This document shows, one piece after another, positions 8,720 through 17,049 of a stretch of 54,015 nt of DNA. Within the stretch, counting starts at the first letter, position 1. Every line of letters begins with the position of its first letter. Position numbers and translations under genes: made by a program. Location of the stretch: NCBI GenBank assembly GCA_046348855.1, contig JAXMDK010000021.1, forward strand, positions 1-54,015, read 5' to 3'. Source of the stretch: TMP-24 sp046348855 (GTDB taxonomy: Bacteria > Pseudomonadota > Alphaproteobacteria > Rhodobacterales > Rhodobacteraceae). The notes beneath the pieces are model-generated. The model ran no database searches and was not told where the DNA came from. It was given only the letters and a program-made list of their open reading frames with translations.

Positions 8720-9915
8720 TTCAGGGCCCTCAGTTTGGTGTTCTGGGCAAGGTCGTTCTTCCAGGCGGTAACGGCGCGGGTGGCGGCCTCCATCAGCGAA
8801 TTGGCGCGGATGATCGGCAGGCCCGACTTGGCGAGGATCTTCTGGCCTTCCTCGACGTTGGTGCCGGCGAGGCGGACGATGACCGGCACGTCGACCGGCT
8901 CGGCCTTCAGGGCCTGAACCACGCCTTCGGCGACCCAGTCGCAACGGTTGATGCCGGCGAAGATGTTGACGAGGATCGCCTGCACGTTCTTGTCCGAGGT
9001 GACGAGGCGGAAAGCCTTGGCCACCCGTTCCGGCGTGGCGCCGCCGCCGATGTCGAGGAAGTTGGCGGGTTCGCCCCCGGCCAGCTTGATCGTGTCCATC
9101 GTCGCCATCGCGAGACCCGCGCCGTTGACGATGCAGCCGATGTTCCCGGACAGGCCGATATAGGCCAGCCCCCGGTCGGCGGCGCGGCTTTCGCGCGGGT
9201 CTTCCTGGCTCTTGTCGCGCAGTTCGGCGATCTGCGGGTGACGGAACAGCGCGTTGCCGTCGAAGGTCATCTTGGCGTCCAGCGCGACGATGCGCTTGTC
9301 GGCGGTGATGACCAGCGGGTTGATCTCGACCATCGTGGCGTCAAGATCGCGGAAGGCGCGGTAGCAGCCCTGGAGGGTGCGCACCATCTGCTGGGTCAGG
9401 TCGGCGGGAATGCCAAGCTGGAAGGCGATCTCGCGCGCCTGGAAGTCGCGCAGGCCCACCGCCGGCTCGACGGTCGAGCGGACGATCGATTCCGGCTTGG
9501 TTTCCGAGATTTCCTCGATCTCCATGCCGCCTTCGGCCGAAGCCACGATCATCACCCGCTGCGAGGTGCGGTCGAGCACGAAGCCCAGATAGATTTCCTG
9601 GTCGAAGGCGCAGGCGGCCTCGACATAGACGCGGTAGATGCCCTTGCCCTCGGGGCCGGTCTGGTGGGTGACGAGCTTGCGGCCGAAGAGGTCGCCGGTC
9701 ACGTCGATGATCTCGTGGTCGGACGAGCAGAGCTTGACGCCCCCCGCCTTGCCACGGCCGCCGGCATGGACCTGTGCCTTGACGATCCACTTGTTGCCGC
9801 CCAGTTCGCGCGCCCGGTAGGCCGCCTGTTCGGGGCTGTAAGCGAGCGCGCCGTCCGGCACGGCGACGCCGAACGATTTCAGTATTTCCTTGGCCTGGTA
9901 TTCATGGATGTCCAC
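8716..9915 (-). CDS. mtkA: Malate--CoA ligase (malate thiokinase) beta-type subunit
   Basis: 399 aa, ATP-grasp subunit homologous to SucC. Segments VKAQVHAGGRGKAGG, QTGPEGK, YRAFRDLDATMVEINPL, GLAMATMDTIKLAGGEPANF and NIFAGINRCDWVAEG closely match Methylobacterium MtkA as I know it, more than typical SucC. It supplies ATP binding and phosphoryl transfer to the MtkB histidine. The start is GTG 9915, preceded by a strong GGGAGGAGG ribosome site. The gap to the upstream aminotransferase is only 21 bp and it overlaps mtkB by 4 bp, so all three are one operon. Confidence 0.92.
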   Translation of the reverse strand: MDIHEYQAKEILKSFGVAVPDGALAYSPEQAAYRARELGGNKWIVKAQVHAGGRGKAGGVKLCSSDHEIIDVTGDLFGRKLVTHQTGPEGKGIYRVYVEAACAFDQEIYLGFVLDRTSQRVMIVASAEGGMEIEEISETKPESIVRSTVEPAVGLRDFQAREIAFQLGIPADLTQQMVRTLQGCYRAFRDLDATMVEINPLVITADKRIVALDAKMTFDGNALFRHPQIAELRDKSQEDPRESRAADRGLAYIGLSGNIGCIVNGAGLAMATMDTIKLAGGEPANFLDIGGGATPERVAKAFRLVTSDKNVQAILVNIFAGINRCDWVAEGVVQALKAEPVDVPVIVRLAGTNVEEGQKILAKSGLPIIRANSLMEAATRAVTAWKNDLAQNTKLRALK

Positions 9916-9936
9916 GGCGGGCCTCCTCCCCTGCGG

Positions 9937-11184
9937 TTACTCGGCGGCCAGCTTGGCCTGATAGTGACGTTCCAGCCCGGCAAGGATGCGGGGCATGTCG
10001 ATGTCGGCGCCCATCTCGGCCAGCGCGGCGCCGAAACGGGTGACGATGCCGGTGATGGCCGGCTGGGTGATCTGGTTGAGGATGCCGATGCGGACTTGCA
10101 CCGGCTCCGACAGTGTCGGCCAGATGCCGAAGCCGGTCGCCCGGCAGGTCTGCACCAGTTCCTTCTCGCGCCCGGCGAGCGCCGGCGGCAGGTTGAGGAC
10201 GACGAGCGAGGTCATGTTCGACGTGACCGTGCAGCCCATGGCGATGACCGCCTCGCGCAGCGCCTTTTCGTGGAAGGCATAGTCGCGGGCCTTTTCGGCC
10301 AGCCCATGCTGCAGGGTCAGGCGCAGGGCTTCGTGGAAGGCGGCGACGGCATAGCCGGAATGGGTGCGGTGATAGGCCGGGGTGGGCACGTCCTTGCCGT
10401 CGATCACGCCCCAGTGGCGGGCCTCGAGGATCGGGTGGTGGACGTAGGAGGCACAGCCGGTCTTGCGCACTTCTTCTATATAGCGGTCGCTGAACGAGAC
10501 GGGTGCGTAGGTCAGGGGCAGGCACAGCACGCCCTTCTGCGGGCAGGAGGCCCAGCCGACCACGCCGGGATAGTCGTCGATGGAAAAGTCGGCGATCCCC
10601 AGCGACGAGACGGCATCGACCAGCCCCAGCGCGCCGTGCTTCAGGCAGGCGTCGGAAAAGGCGCGCAGGTCGTTGATGCGGCCCGAGCCGGTTTCCCAAT
10701 GCGCCATGAACGCCCATTTCGGCTTGTGCTGCGCCAGGGCCTTGTCGATCGCCTCGGCGCCGACCGACTGGCCGTGGGGGACGGTGACGATGGTGACGGA
10801 GGCGGGCTTGGGGTCCATCGGGCTGGCGGCCAGCTCCTCGCGCGTCGCGGCCTTCATGCGGATGGTCAGCCCGTCGATCCCCGAGAAGGTGCCGTTGACG
10901 AAGGACACGACCTCGTCGCCGGGCAGGATGGCGTTCAGCATCACGTCGAGGCCGGAGAATCCGGTGCCGCCGACGCCGTAGGTATGGATGTTGCTGGTGC
11001 CCCACAGGCTGCGCAGCATCTTCTTGCACTCGATCATGCCGCGCAGCACGTCGGCCTGCATGTGGTCGGCCAGCCCGGCGCGGGCAAAGGCCTGCAGGAC
11101 GCGCGGGTCTGTGTTGCCGGGGCCGGGGCCAGCGGCCAGCGTTTCGGGAATGGCGAGTGGCGGGAAGATGGTGATGTCGGTCAT
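9937..11184 (-). CDS. Class V aminotransferase, probable serine--glyoxylate aminotransferase
   Basis: 415 aa, PLP-dependent. The start GPGPGNTDPRVLQA, the PLP aspartate in LVDAVSSLG (Asp190) and the Schiff-base lysine in SCPQKGVL (Lys217) mark the SgaA/alanine--glyoxylate aminotransferase group. As first gene of the mtkAB operon it most likely moves the amino group from serine to glyoxylate, giving hydroxypyruvate and glycine. It is clearly diverged from Methylobacterium SgaA, so alanine--glyoxylate or a related transaminase is possible. ATG 11184 follows a good GAGGGGA ribosome site; the 30-codon upstream extension is not supported. A 218-bp divergent region with inverted repeats precedes it. 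Confidence 0.85.
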   Translation of the reverse strand: MTDITIFPPLAIPETLAAGPGPGNTDPRVLQAFARAGLADHMQADVLRGMIECKKMLRSLWGTSNIHTYGVGGTGFSGLDVMLNAILPGDEVVSFVNGTFSGIDGLTIRMKAATREELAASPMDPKPASVTIVTVPHGQSVGAEAIDKALAQHKPKWAFMAHWETGSGRINDLRAFSDACLKHGALGLVDAVSSLGIADFSIDDYPGVVGWASCPQKGVLCLPLTYAPVSFSDRYIEEVRKTGCASYVHHPILEARHWGVIDGKDVPTPAYHRTHSGYAVAAFHEALRLTLQHGLAEKARDYAFHEKALREAVIAMGCTVTSNMTSLVVLNLPPALAGREKELVQTCRATGFGIWPTLSEPVQVRIGILNQITQPAITGIVTRFGAALAEMGADIDMPRILAGLERHYQAKLAAE

Positions 11185-11307
11185 TCTGGTCCCCTCGGGT
11201 TCGATTCCGTCGCGCCGCCGGTCAACGGCGAAAGATTGTTGCATCAGGAAACGCCTCTTGGACTTTTGCCGCAACCTGCGTTAATCCTGCTTTTGGGTAA
11301 CCAGTTT

Positions 11308-11380
11308 GGTAGTAGTTTTCCTACCCATAACGGTAAGAATACCGCTGCATACCGAAAACTTCCCTACTAGTATGGGTAGG
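11308..11380. promoter_or_regulatory. Divergent operator region with paired 18-bp inverted repeats
   Basis: This AT-rich stretch between the serine-cycle operon and the LuxR gene holds GGTAG-N8-CTACC (11308-11325), CGGTA-N4-TACCG (11331-11344) and CCTAC-N8-GTAGG (11363-11380). The last contains the palindrome TACTAGTA (11365-11372). In addition CCTACCCATA (11320-11329) and TATGGGTAGG (11371-11380) are exact inverted copies. Two-fold symmetric 18-bp sites are typical of LuxR/FixJ-type dimers, so the adjacent regulator is the likely binder (inference). Confidence 0.65.
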
Positions 11381-11402
11381 TTTTTCCTGAAAGAGCGAAC
11401 AA

Positions 11403-12056
11403 ATGCAAAGACTTGACGCTGCGGAAACCCCGGTCGATCTGGCCCTCGCGGACGGCAACCCGCTGGTACTGTCGGCCATGTCCGAACTTTTCGACCGCGA
11501 CCCCCGATTCTCGCTGGTCGCCACCTCGTCGACCGCCGAAGGGTTCCTCGGCGCGGTGATGCGGGTTCCGGTCCGGGTGGCGGTGATCGACTGGATGCTG
11601 CCGGCGCTTGGCGGGCAGAAGCTGATCGAGGTGCTGCGCGACCAGCCCGGCGCGCCGCGCATCGTGGTCTACGGCGACGATCCGCGCGCCGAGGCGGCGC
11701 GGCTGGCGATGCTGGCCGGGGCCGCCGGCTTCGTCGCCCGCAACGGCCCGGTCGAGAAATTGCTGGATACCTGCCTGGCGGTCGCGGCCGGGCAGATGGT
11801 CTTTCCCTTTCTCGACGTCCGCGAGCTTCAGGCCGACCCCATCGCCCAGCTGACCCGGCGTGAACGCGCCCTGCTCGAAGCACTCGCCAAGGGACTCTCC
11901 AACAAGGACCTGGCGCGCGACTTTGAAATATCCGCCAACACCGTTAAATTCCACCTGTCGAACCTGTTTGAAAAACTCGGCGTGAAGAACAGAGCGCAGG
12001 CAATTGCGTTCTATTATTCGTCGCGCCTGCCGCAGGACGCTTCGGCGCGGCGCTGA
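11403..12056 (+). CDS. LuxR/FixJ-type response regulator, putative serine-cycle regulator
   Basis: 217 aa. The N-terminal receiver-like domain (about 10-130) keeps an acidic Asp17 and a candidate phospho-acceptor Asp63 (VIDWMLP). The usual conserved lysine near residue 110 is replaced by Arg (GFVARNGP). The C-terminal LuxR HTH (about 148-205) reads LTRRERALLEALAKGLSNK then TVKFHLSNLFEKLGV. No histidine kinase is adjacent, so it may be an orphan regulator. It is divergent from the sgaA-like/mtk operon and points toward mcl-gck, so it could control both arms. Known serine-cycle regulators such as QscR are LysR types, so this would be a different solution. Confidence 0.85.
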   Translation: MQRLDAAETPVDLALADGNPLVLSAMSELFDRDPRFSLVATSSTAEGFLGAVMRVPVRVAVIDWMLPALGGQKLIEVLRDQPGAPRIVVYGDDPRAEAARLAMLAGAAGFVARNGPVEKLLDTCLAVAAGQMVFPFLDVRELQADPIAQLTRRERALLEALAKGLSNKDLARDFEISANTVKFHLSNLFEKLGVKNRAQAIAFYYSSRLPQDASARR

Positions 12057-12119
12057 GCGGCCCCGGCCGGGGTGGCTCAGGAAGTTTCGCGGACGTATCG
12101 GGGCAGGAAATTTTGTTGC

Positions 12120-12148
12120 TTGACAGGCGTGGATTCTTGCCTGCTTTT
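12120..12148 (+). promoter_or_regulatory. Possible mcl promoter
   Basis: A perfect TTGACA (12120-12125) lies 65 nt before the mcl start; the -10 region at about 12142-12148 (TGCTTTT) is poor. An activator may be required. The preceding GC palindrome at 12061-12072 has no T-run and is not a clear terminator, so read-through from the LuxR gene is possible. Confidence 0.35.
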
Positions 12149-12190
12149 CTGTCGCCCATCGTCGCAACCCACAGCCAGAGGATTCGCACC

Positions 12191-13168
12191 ATGAGCTTCC
12201 ACGTCATCGAACAGGCCCCTGCCCGACTGAACCGCAGCGAACTGGCCGTTCCGGGCAGCGCGCCGCAAATGTTTGAAAAGGCGGCACAATCAGACGCAGA
12301 TGTGATCTTCCTCGATCTCGAGGACGCGGTCGCGCCGGACGACAAGGCCCAGGCGCGCAAGAACATCATCAAGGCGCTGAACGAGATCGACTGGGGCAAG
12401 AAGACCATGTCGGTCCGCATCAACGGGCTGGACACGCACTACATGTACCGCGATGTCGTGGACGTCGTCGAACAGGCCGGCGCACGGCTCGACCTCATCA
12501 TGATCCCCAAGGTCGGCACCGCCGCTGATGTTTATGCGGTCGACATGATGGTGACGCAAATTGAAGATGCGAAGGGTTATAAGAAGCGGATCGGTTTCGA
12601 GCATATAATCGAGACCGCGCTTGGAATGCAGAATGTCAGCGAAATTGCCGGCGCGTCCAAGCGCAATGAAAGCCTGCATTTCGGCGTGGCCGACTATGCA
12701 GCCTCGACGCGGGCACGCACCACGATCATCGGCGGCGTGAACCCGGACTATTCGGTGCTGACCGACCCGCTGGAAGACGCCAGCCGCGCCGTCCACTGGG
12801 GCGACATGTGGCACTATGCGCTGGCCCGCATGGTGGTGGCAGCGCGCGCCAACGGCCTGCGCCCCGTCGACGGGCCGTTCGGCGATTTCTCCGACCCCGA
12901 AGGCTACAAGGCGGCGGCCAAGCGCGCCGCGGTCCTGGGCTGCGAAGGCAAGTGGGCGATCCACCCGAGCCAGATCAAGCTGGCCAACGAGGTGATGAGC
13001 CCGTCGGAAAAGGAAGTGACGCGGGCGCAGCGCATCCTGGAGGCGATGGCCGAAGCCGCGGCCCAGGGCAAGGGCGCGGTGTCGCTGGACGGGCGGCTGA
13101 TCGACTATGCCTCGATCCGGCAGGCCGAGGTGCTGGTGCAAAAGGCCAAGCAGATCGCCGGGGCCTGA
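12191..13168 (+). CDS. mcl: L-malyl-CoA/beta-methylmalyl-CoA lyase
   Basis: 325 aa, CitE-like fold. It cleaves malyl-CoA to acetyl-CoA and glyoxylate, the step after MtkAB. Motifs: LAVPGSAPQMFEKA near the N-terminus, FLDLEDAVAPDDK, the Mg-binding Glu141 (FEHIIETALG) and Asp168 (FGVADYAAS), at the positions known for the Rhodobacter enzyme, and the C-terminal GCEGKWAIHPSQI. ATG 12191 follows AGAGGA; an in-frame upstream ATG at 12113 overlaps the promoter. The stop is 2 nt before glycerate kinase, so the two are an operon. In Rhodobacter the same enzyme also works in the ethylmalonyl-CoA pathway. Confidence 0.94.
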   Translation: MSFHVIEQAPARLNRSELAVPGSAPQMFEKAAQSDADVIFLDLEDAVAPDDKAQARKNIIKALNEIDWGKKTMSVRINGLDTHYMYRDVVDVVEQAGARLDLIMIPKVGTAADVYAVDMMVTQIEDAKGYKKRIGFEHIIETALGMQNVSEIAGASKRNESLHFGVADYAASTRARTTIIGGVNPDYSVLTDPLEDASRAVHWGDMWHYALARMVVAARANGLRPVDGPFGDFSDPEGYKAAAKRAAVLGCEGKWAIHPSQIKLANEVMSPSEKEVTRAQRILEAMAEAAAQGKGAVSLDGRLIDYASIRQAEVLVQKAKQIAGA

Positions 13169-13170
13169 CG

Positions 13171-14427
13171 ATGGACCTGCGGGCAGAGGCGCTGGCGCTG
13201 TTCGGGGCGGCGGTCGCGGCCGCCGACCCGGCCGGCGCGCTGCGCGCCGCCTGGGCTGCGCATCCGCCGGCACCGCCCGCGCAAGGCGGCGCCTGGGTCG
13301 TGGTCGCGGTCGGCAAGGCGGCGCTGCCGATGGCCGGGGCGGCGCTCGACCTGCTGGCCGGCCAGCCGGTGCGGGCGCTGGTCGTCACCAACTATGAAAA
13401 TGCCCGCCCCCTGCCCGGCGCGACGGTGATGGCCGCCGGCCATCCGGTGCCCGACGCCAACGGCGACATGGCCGGGCGGTCGGTGGCGGCGCTTCTGGAA
13501 GGCGCGGGCGCGGCCGACCGGGTGGTGGCGCTGATCTCGGGCGGCGGATCGGCGCTGTTGCCGGCCCCGGCGCCGGGGCTGAGCCTTGCCGACAAGGCCG
13601 AGGTCAACCGGCTGCTGCTGGCCCACGGGTTCGAGATCACCGAAATCAACCTGATCCGCCAGCAGCTGTCGCGGCTGAAGGGCGGCGGCTTCCTGCGGCT
13701 GGCCGCGCCGGCGCCGGTCACGGCCTATATATTGTCCGACGTGATCGGCGACGAACTGCGCACCATTGCCTCGGGGCCGACCGTCGCACCCTTGGGCAGC
13801 CGGGCCGACGCGCGCCGCCTGCTGGAAGCGCGGGGGGTGTGGACCGCGTTGCCCGAGCCGGTGCGCATTCACCTGTCGGCGCCGGAACCGGCGCAAGCTC
13901 CCTTGCCCGCCGCCGACAACCTGCTGATGGGCAGCAACCGCAAAAGCCTGGAAGCCATTGAAAAGGCGTCGCAAACCGCCGCGACGCGGATCGTGTCGGA
14001 CCGCCTGACCGGCGATGTGGCCGACGCGGCCGAGGCGATCCTGCGGGCGGGCGAGGATGCCGGCCCGGGGCCGGCCTGCCTGATCTTCGGGGGCGAGACC
14101 ACCGTGACGCTGCGCGGCAAGGGCAAGGGCGGGCGCAACCAGGAACTGGCGCTGCGGCTGGCGCTGGCCGCCCCGGCGCGGCTGGACCGGCGCTTCGTGT
14201 TCCTGTCGGGCGGCACCGACGGGCGCGACGGGCCAACCGAGGCGGCAGGCGGGATCGTCGACGAGACCAGCGCCGCGCGGATGGTGGCGGCGGGCGTCGA
14301 TCCGGTGGCGTTTCTGGCCGACAATGACAGCAACCGGGCGCTGGCGGCTTCGGGCGACCTGCTGATGGTGGGCGCGACCGGAACCAACGTCGCCGACGTG
14401 CAGATCCTGCTGCTGGCCGCCCGTTAG
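13171..14427 (+). CDS. gck: Glycerate 2-kinase, MOFRL family
   Basis: 418 aa. It phosphorylates glycerate to 2-phosphoglycerate, linking hydroxypyruvate reduction to PEP for the carboxylase in the same locus. Markers: VVVAVGKAALPMAGAAL, ISGGGSALLPAP, the linker LIRQQLSRLKGGG, GGETTVTLRGKGKGGRNQE (the GRNQE block), and the MOFRL-domain GGTDGRDGPTEAAGG. The length is normal for the family. ATG 13171 begins 2 nt after the mcl stop, indicating coupled translation. Confidence 0.93.
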   Translation: MDLRAEALALFGAAVAAADPAGALRAAWAAHPPAPPAQGGAWVVVAVGKAALPMAGAALDLLAGQPVRALVVTNYENARPLPGATVMAAGHPVPDANGDMAGRSVAALLEGAGAADRVVALISGGGSALLPAPAPGLSLADKAEVNRLLLAHGFEITEINLIRQQLSRLKGGGFLRLAAPAPVTAYILSDVIGDELRTIASGPTVAPLGSRADARRLLEARGVWTALPEPVRIHLSAPEPAQAPLPAADNLLMGSNRKSLEAIEKASQTAATRIVSDRLTGDVADAAEAILRAGEDAGPGPACLIFGGETTVTLRGKGKGGRNQELALRLALAAPARLDRRFVFLSGGTDGRDGPTEAAGGIVDETSAARMVAAGVDPVAFLADNDSNRALAASGDLLMVGATGTNVADVQILLLAAR

Positions 14428-14450
14428 GGCGGGCACGGCGGCATTGTTGC

Positions 14451-14479
14451 TTGCACCTCGGGCGCGGGGCCCGTAATTT
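14451..14479 (+). promoter_or_regulatory. Predicted promoter of the second GntR gene
   Basis: TTGCAC (14451-14456), 17-bp spacer, TAATTT (14474-14479). It lies 33 nt before the ATG of the GntR gene in an otherwise GC-rich gap. Confidence 0.45.
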
Positions 14480-14512
14480 GCTCAAAATATTCCAACCGGA
14501 CGGCCGGGGCTC

Positions 14513-15187
14513 ATGGACGCATTGCTGGAAACCAGTTTCGACCGCAAGATTCCGACGCACGAGACAACCTATGTCCAGCTGCGCGACATGGTGCTGACCG
14601 GCGGGCTGGTGCCGGGACAGGCCGTGACCATCCAGGGCCTGACCAAGACGCTGAAGACCGGCATGACCCCGGTGCGCGAGGCGATCCGGCGGCTGACGGC
14701 CGAGGGCGCGCTGCAACTGCACGGCAACCGCCGGGTGTCGGTGCCGCACCTGACCGAAGGGCTTCTGGACCAGATCGCCTTTGCCCGCCTGACGATCGAG
14801 CCGAAGATCGCCGAACTGGCCGCCGCGCGGCTGACCGACGACAAGATCGCCGAACTGGCGCAGATCGACGCCGCCATCGACCCGGCCATCGAACAGAACG
14901 ACATTCCCGCCTATCTGACCGGCAACCACCGGTTCCATTTCGTGCTGTACGAGGCGTCCGGGGCGCAGGCGCTGGTCGACATGGCCCAGTCGCTGTGGCT
15001 GCGGTTCGGCCCGTCGCTGCGGGTGGTGGCCGAACGCTACCGCGCCGGGCGCCTGCCCGACCGCCATTCCGAGGCGCTGGCGGCCATGCGGGCGCGCGAC
15101 GGCAAGGCGCTGGCCCGCGCCGTCGAAAGCGACATCGCCCAGGGTCTCGACCAGGTGCGCGCGGCGCTGGCGGCCGGCGAAATCTGA
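14513..15187 (+). CDS. GntR family transcriptional regulator, FCD subfamily
   Basis: 224 aa. N-terminal winged HTH (about 18-78): YVQLRDMVLTGGLVPGQ, then TGMTPVREAIRRLTAEGAL. The FCD effector domain follows, with the metal- or ligand-contacting pattern GNHRFHFVLYEASG. The downstream class III aminotransferase is preceded by two TTTGATCA-type repeats, good candidates for its operator; control of that gene is inference from adjacency. The effector is unknown and may be an amine or amino acid. Confidence 0.88.
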   Translation: MDALLETSFDRKIPTHETTYVQLRDMVLTGGLVPGQAVTIQGLTKTLKTGMTPVREAIRRLTAEGALQLHGNRRVSVPHLTEGLLDQIAFARLTIEPKIAELAAARLTDDKIAELAQIDAAIDPAIEQNDIPAYLTGNHRFHFVLYEASGAQALVDMAQSLWLRFGPSLRVVAERYRAGRLPDRHSEALAAMRARDGKALARAVESDIAQGLDQVRAALAAGEI

Positions 15188-15207
15188 GGCCGAAGGCGCA
15201 GGGCCGG

Positions 15208-15250
15208 CGGGAGGGTCCCCCTCCCGCACCCTCCCGGAGTATTTGGCAAG
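15208..15250 (+). repeat. Intergenic palindrome plus ATATTT-type element (copy 1, degenerate)
   Basis: GCGGGAGGG/CCCTCCCGC hairpin (15208-15228), then ACCCTCCCGGAGTATTTGGC. It has the layout of the other copies in this window (GC hairpin, C-run, GGxxTATTT). It follows the GntR stop by about 20 nt and may act as a terminator or 3' end. Confidence 0.6.
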
Positions 15251-15269
15251 GGAAAAGGCGGGTGCGGTG

Positions 15270-15332
15270 TTTGATCATATTGACCTCAAATTTGATCAAA
15301 TTCATTGACATCGACGGCCCCGGCTTTATTCT
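15270..15332 (+). promoter_or_regulatory. Twin TTTGATCA operators and promoter of the class III aminotransferase
   Basis: Two GATC-centred repeats, TTTGATCA (15270-15277) and the perfect palindrome TTTGATCAAA (15291-15300), are spaced 21 bp centre to centre, two helical turns. They directly precede TTGACA (15305-15310), a 16-bp spacer and TATTCT (15327-15332). This fits binding of two regulator dimers on one DNA face; the adjacent GntR protein is the obvious candidate. Confidence 0.6.
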
Positions 15333-15419
15333 GTCGGCAATGGCACCGTGACGGGCGCGCGTGATTCCCAGCGCCGCCCCGCGCAACAGGGCCGTCCACC
15401 CCGAACCAGAGAGGGCGCG

Positions 15420-16814
15420 ATGAACAAGATCACCAACCACATGCCGACGAAGGAGCTTCAGGCGCTGGACGCGGCCCATCACATGCATCCGTTCAGCGAA
15501 AACGCCTCGCTGGCCAAGACCGGCGTGCGCATCATGGTGCGCGGCGAAGGCGTGTGGCTGACCGACAGCGACGGCCACAAGATTCTCGACGGGATGGCGG
15601 GCCTGTGGTGCACCAACATCGGCTATGGCCGCAAGGAGCTGGGCGAGGTCGCCAAGCGCCAGATGGACGAGCTGGCCTATTACAACACCTTCTTCAAGAC
15701 CAGCCACGTCCCGGCCATCGCGCTGGCGACGAAGCTGGCCGAACTGGCGCCGGGCGACCTGAACCATGTGTTCTTCGCGGGTTCCGGCTCCGAGGCCAAC
15801 GACACCAACATCCGCGCCGTGCGCCGCTATTGGGACATCAAGGGTCAGCCGGAAAAGCGCGTCATCATCGCGCGCAAGAACGGCTATCACGGCTCGACCA
15901 TCGGCGGCGGCACGCTGGGCGGCATGGCGCCGATCCATGCCTGCGGCGGCACCATCGACGGCGTCGTCCATATCGGCCAGCCGCACTGGTATGCCGAGGG
16001 CGGCGACATGAGCCCCGAGGATTTCGGCCTGCTTCGCGCGCGCGAACTTGAGGAGAAGATCCTCGAACTCGGCGTCGACAAGGTCGCGGCCTTCATCGGC
16101 GAGCCGATCCAGGGTGCCGGCGGCGTCATCGTGCCGCCCGCGACCTACTGGCCCGAGATCCAGCGCATCTGCGACAAGTACGGGATTCTCCTGATCTCGG
16201 ACGAGGTCATCACCGGCTTTGGCCGCACCGGCAACTGGTTCGGCGCGCAGACCTTCGGCATCCGGCCGCACATCATGACCATCGCCAAGGGCCTGTCGTC
16301 GGGCTATCAGCCGATCGGCGGCTCGATCATGTGCGACGAGGTGGCCGAGGTGCTGGGCAGCCACGGCGATTTCAACCACGGCTACACCTATTCCGGTCAT
16401 CCGGTGGCCGCCGCCGTGGCGCTGGAAAACCTGCGGATCATCGAGGAAGAAAAGCTGGTCGACCATGTCCGAGACGTCGCCCACCCCTACCTTGCCGGCA
16501 AGTGGCAGGCGCTGACCGACCATCCGCTGGTCGGCGAGGCCAAGCTGGTCGGGCTGATGGGTTCGATTGCGCTGACGCCCGACAAGGCGACGCGGGCGCG
16601 GTTCGCCTCCGAGGCCGGGACCGTGGGCCTGCGCTGCCGCGAACGCTGCTTTGCCAACAACCTGATCATGCGCCATGTCGGCGACCGGATGATCATCGCC
16701 CCGCCGCTGACCATCCGTCCCGAGGAGATCGACGTGCTGATCGCGCGGGCGAAGAAGTCGCTGGATGAATGCTATGCCGGGCTGAAGGACGACGGGCTGC
16801 TGAAGGCCGCCTGA
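15420..16814 (+). CDS. Class III (omega) aminotransferase, putrescine--pyruvate type
   Basis: 464 aa, PLP enzyme of the SpuC/omega-transaminase group. Features: the GMAGLWCTNIGYGR block, cofactor-phosphate contacts GSGSEANDTN, ARKNGYHGST, the PLP aspartate in LISDEVITGFGRTG (Asp261) and the Schiff-base lysine in IAKGLSSGYQP (Lys290). Members transfer amino groups from putrescine, taurine, beta-alanine or related amines to pyruvate; the exact donor cannot be read from sequence. ATG 15420 follows GAGAGGGCG. It sits alone behind a GntR gene and paired operators, so it is probably induced by its amine substrate. Confidence 0.88.
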   Translation: MNKITNHMPTKELQALDAAHHMHPFSENASLAKTGVRIMVRGEGVWLTDSDGHKILDGMAGLWCTNIGYGRKELGEVAKRQMDELAYYNTFFKTSHVPAIALATKLAELAPGDLNHVFFAGSGSEANDTNIRAVRRYWDIKGQPEKRVIIARKNGYHGSTIGGGTLGGMAPIHACGGTIDGVVHIGQPHWYAEGGDMSPEDFGLLRARELEEKILELGVDKVAAFIGEPIQGAGGVIVPPATYWPEIQRICDKYGILLISDEVITGFGRTGNWFGAQTFGIRPHIMTIAKGLSSGYQPIGGSIMCDEVAEVLGSHGDFNHGYTYSGHPVAAAVALENLRIIEEEKLVDHVRDVAHPYLAGKWQALTDHPLVGEAKLVGLMGSIALTPDKATRARFASEAGTVGLRCRERCFANNLIMRHVGDRMIIAPPLTIRPEEIDVLIARAKKSLDECYAGLKDDGLLKAA

Positions 16815-17049
16815 CCGCGGCGACGCCCATTGACGACACGGAATCGGCCAGCGCCCCGGCGCTGGCCGTTTTCGTTGGCGCCCCCGCCGGACCGGCGCCG
16901 CCCGCAAACAAATCCCAGCCCCGGCCGCCATTGTTGCGCGAATGCCGCGCCGAATCGGGTCGATTGCGGCAAAGCCTTGGCAGGGTAGCCGGATCGCCAT
17001 AATTATGCCGCAGTCTGCCCGGTGTCGGGCATGTGCGTGGGTGCAGAAG

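Noticed and set aside
7826..9915. Calling the ligase pair sucC-sucD of the TCA cycle
   Set aside because: No TCA genes are adjacent; the neighbours are malyl-CoA lyase, PEP carboxylase and glycerate kinase, and MtkA-specific segments match. Malate-CoA ligase fits better.
9238..11370. A 710-codon plus-strand frame opposite mtkA and the aminotransferase
   Set aside because: Histidine/Gly/Asp-rich shadow translation that also runs through the divergent operator region.
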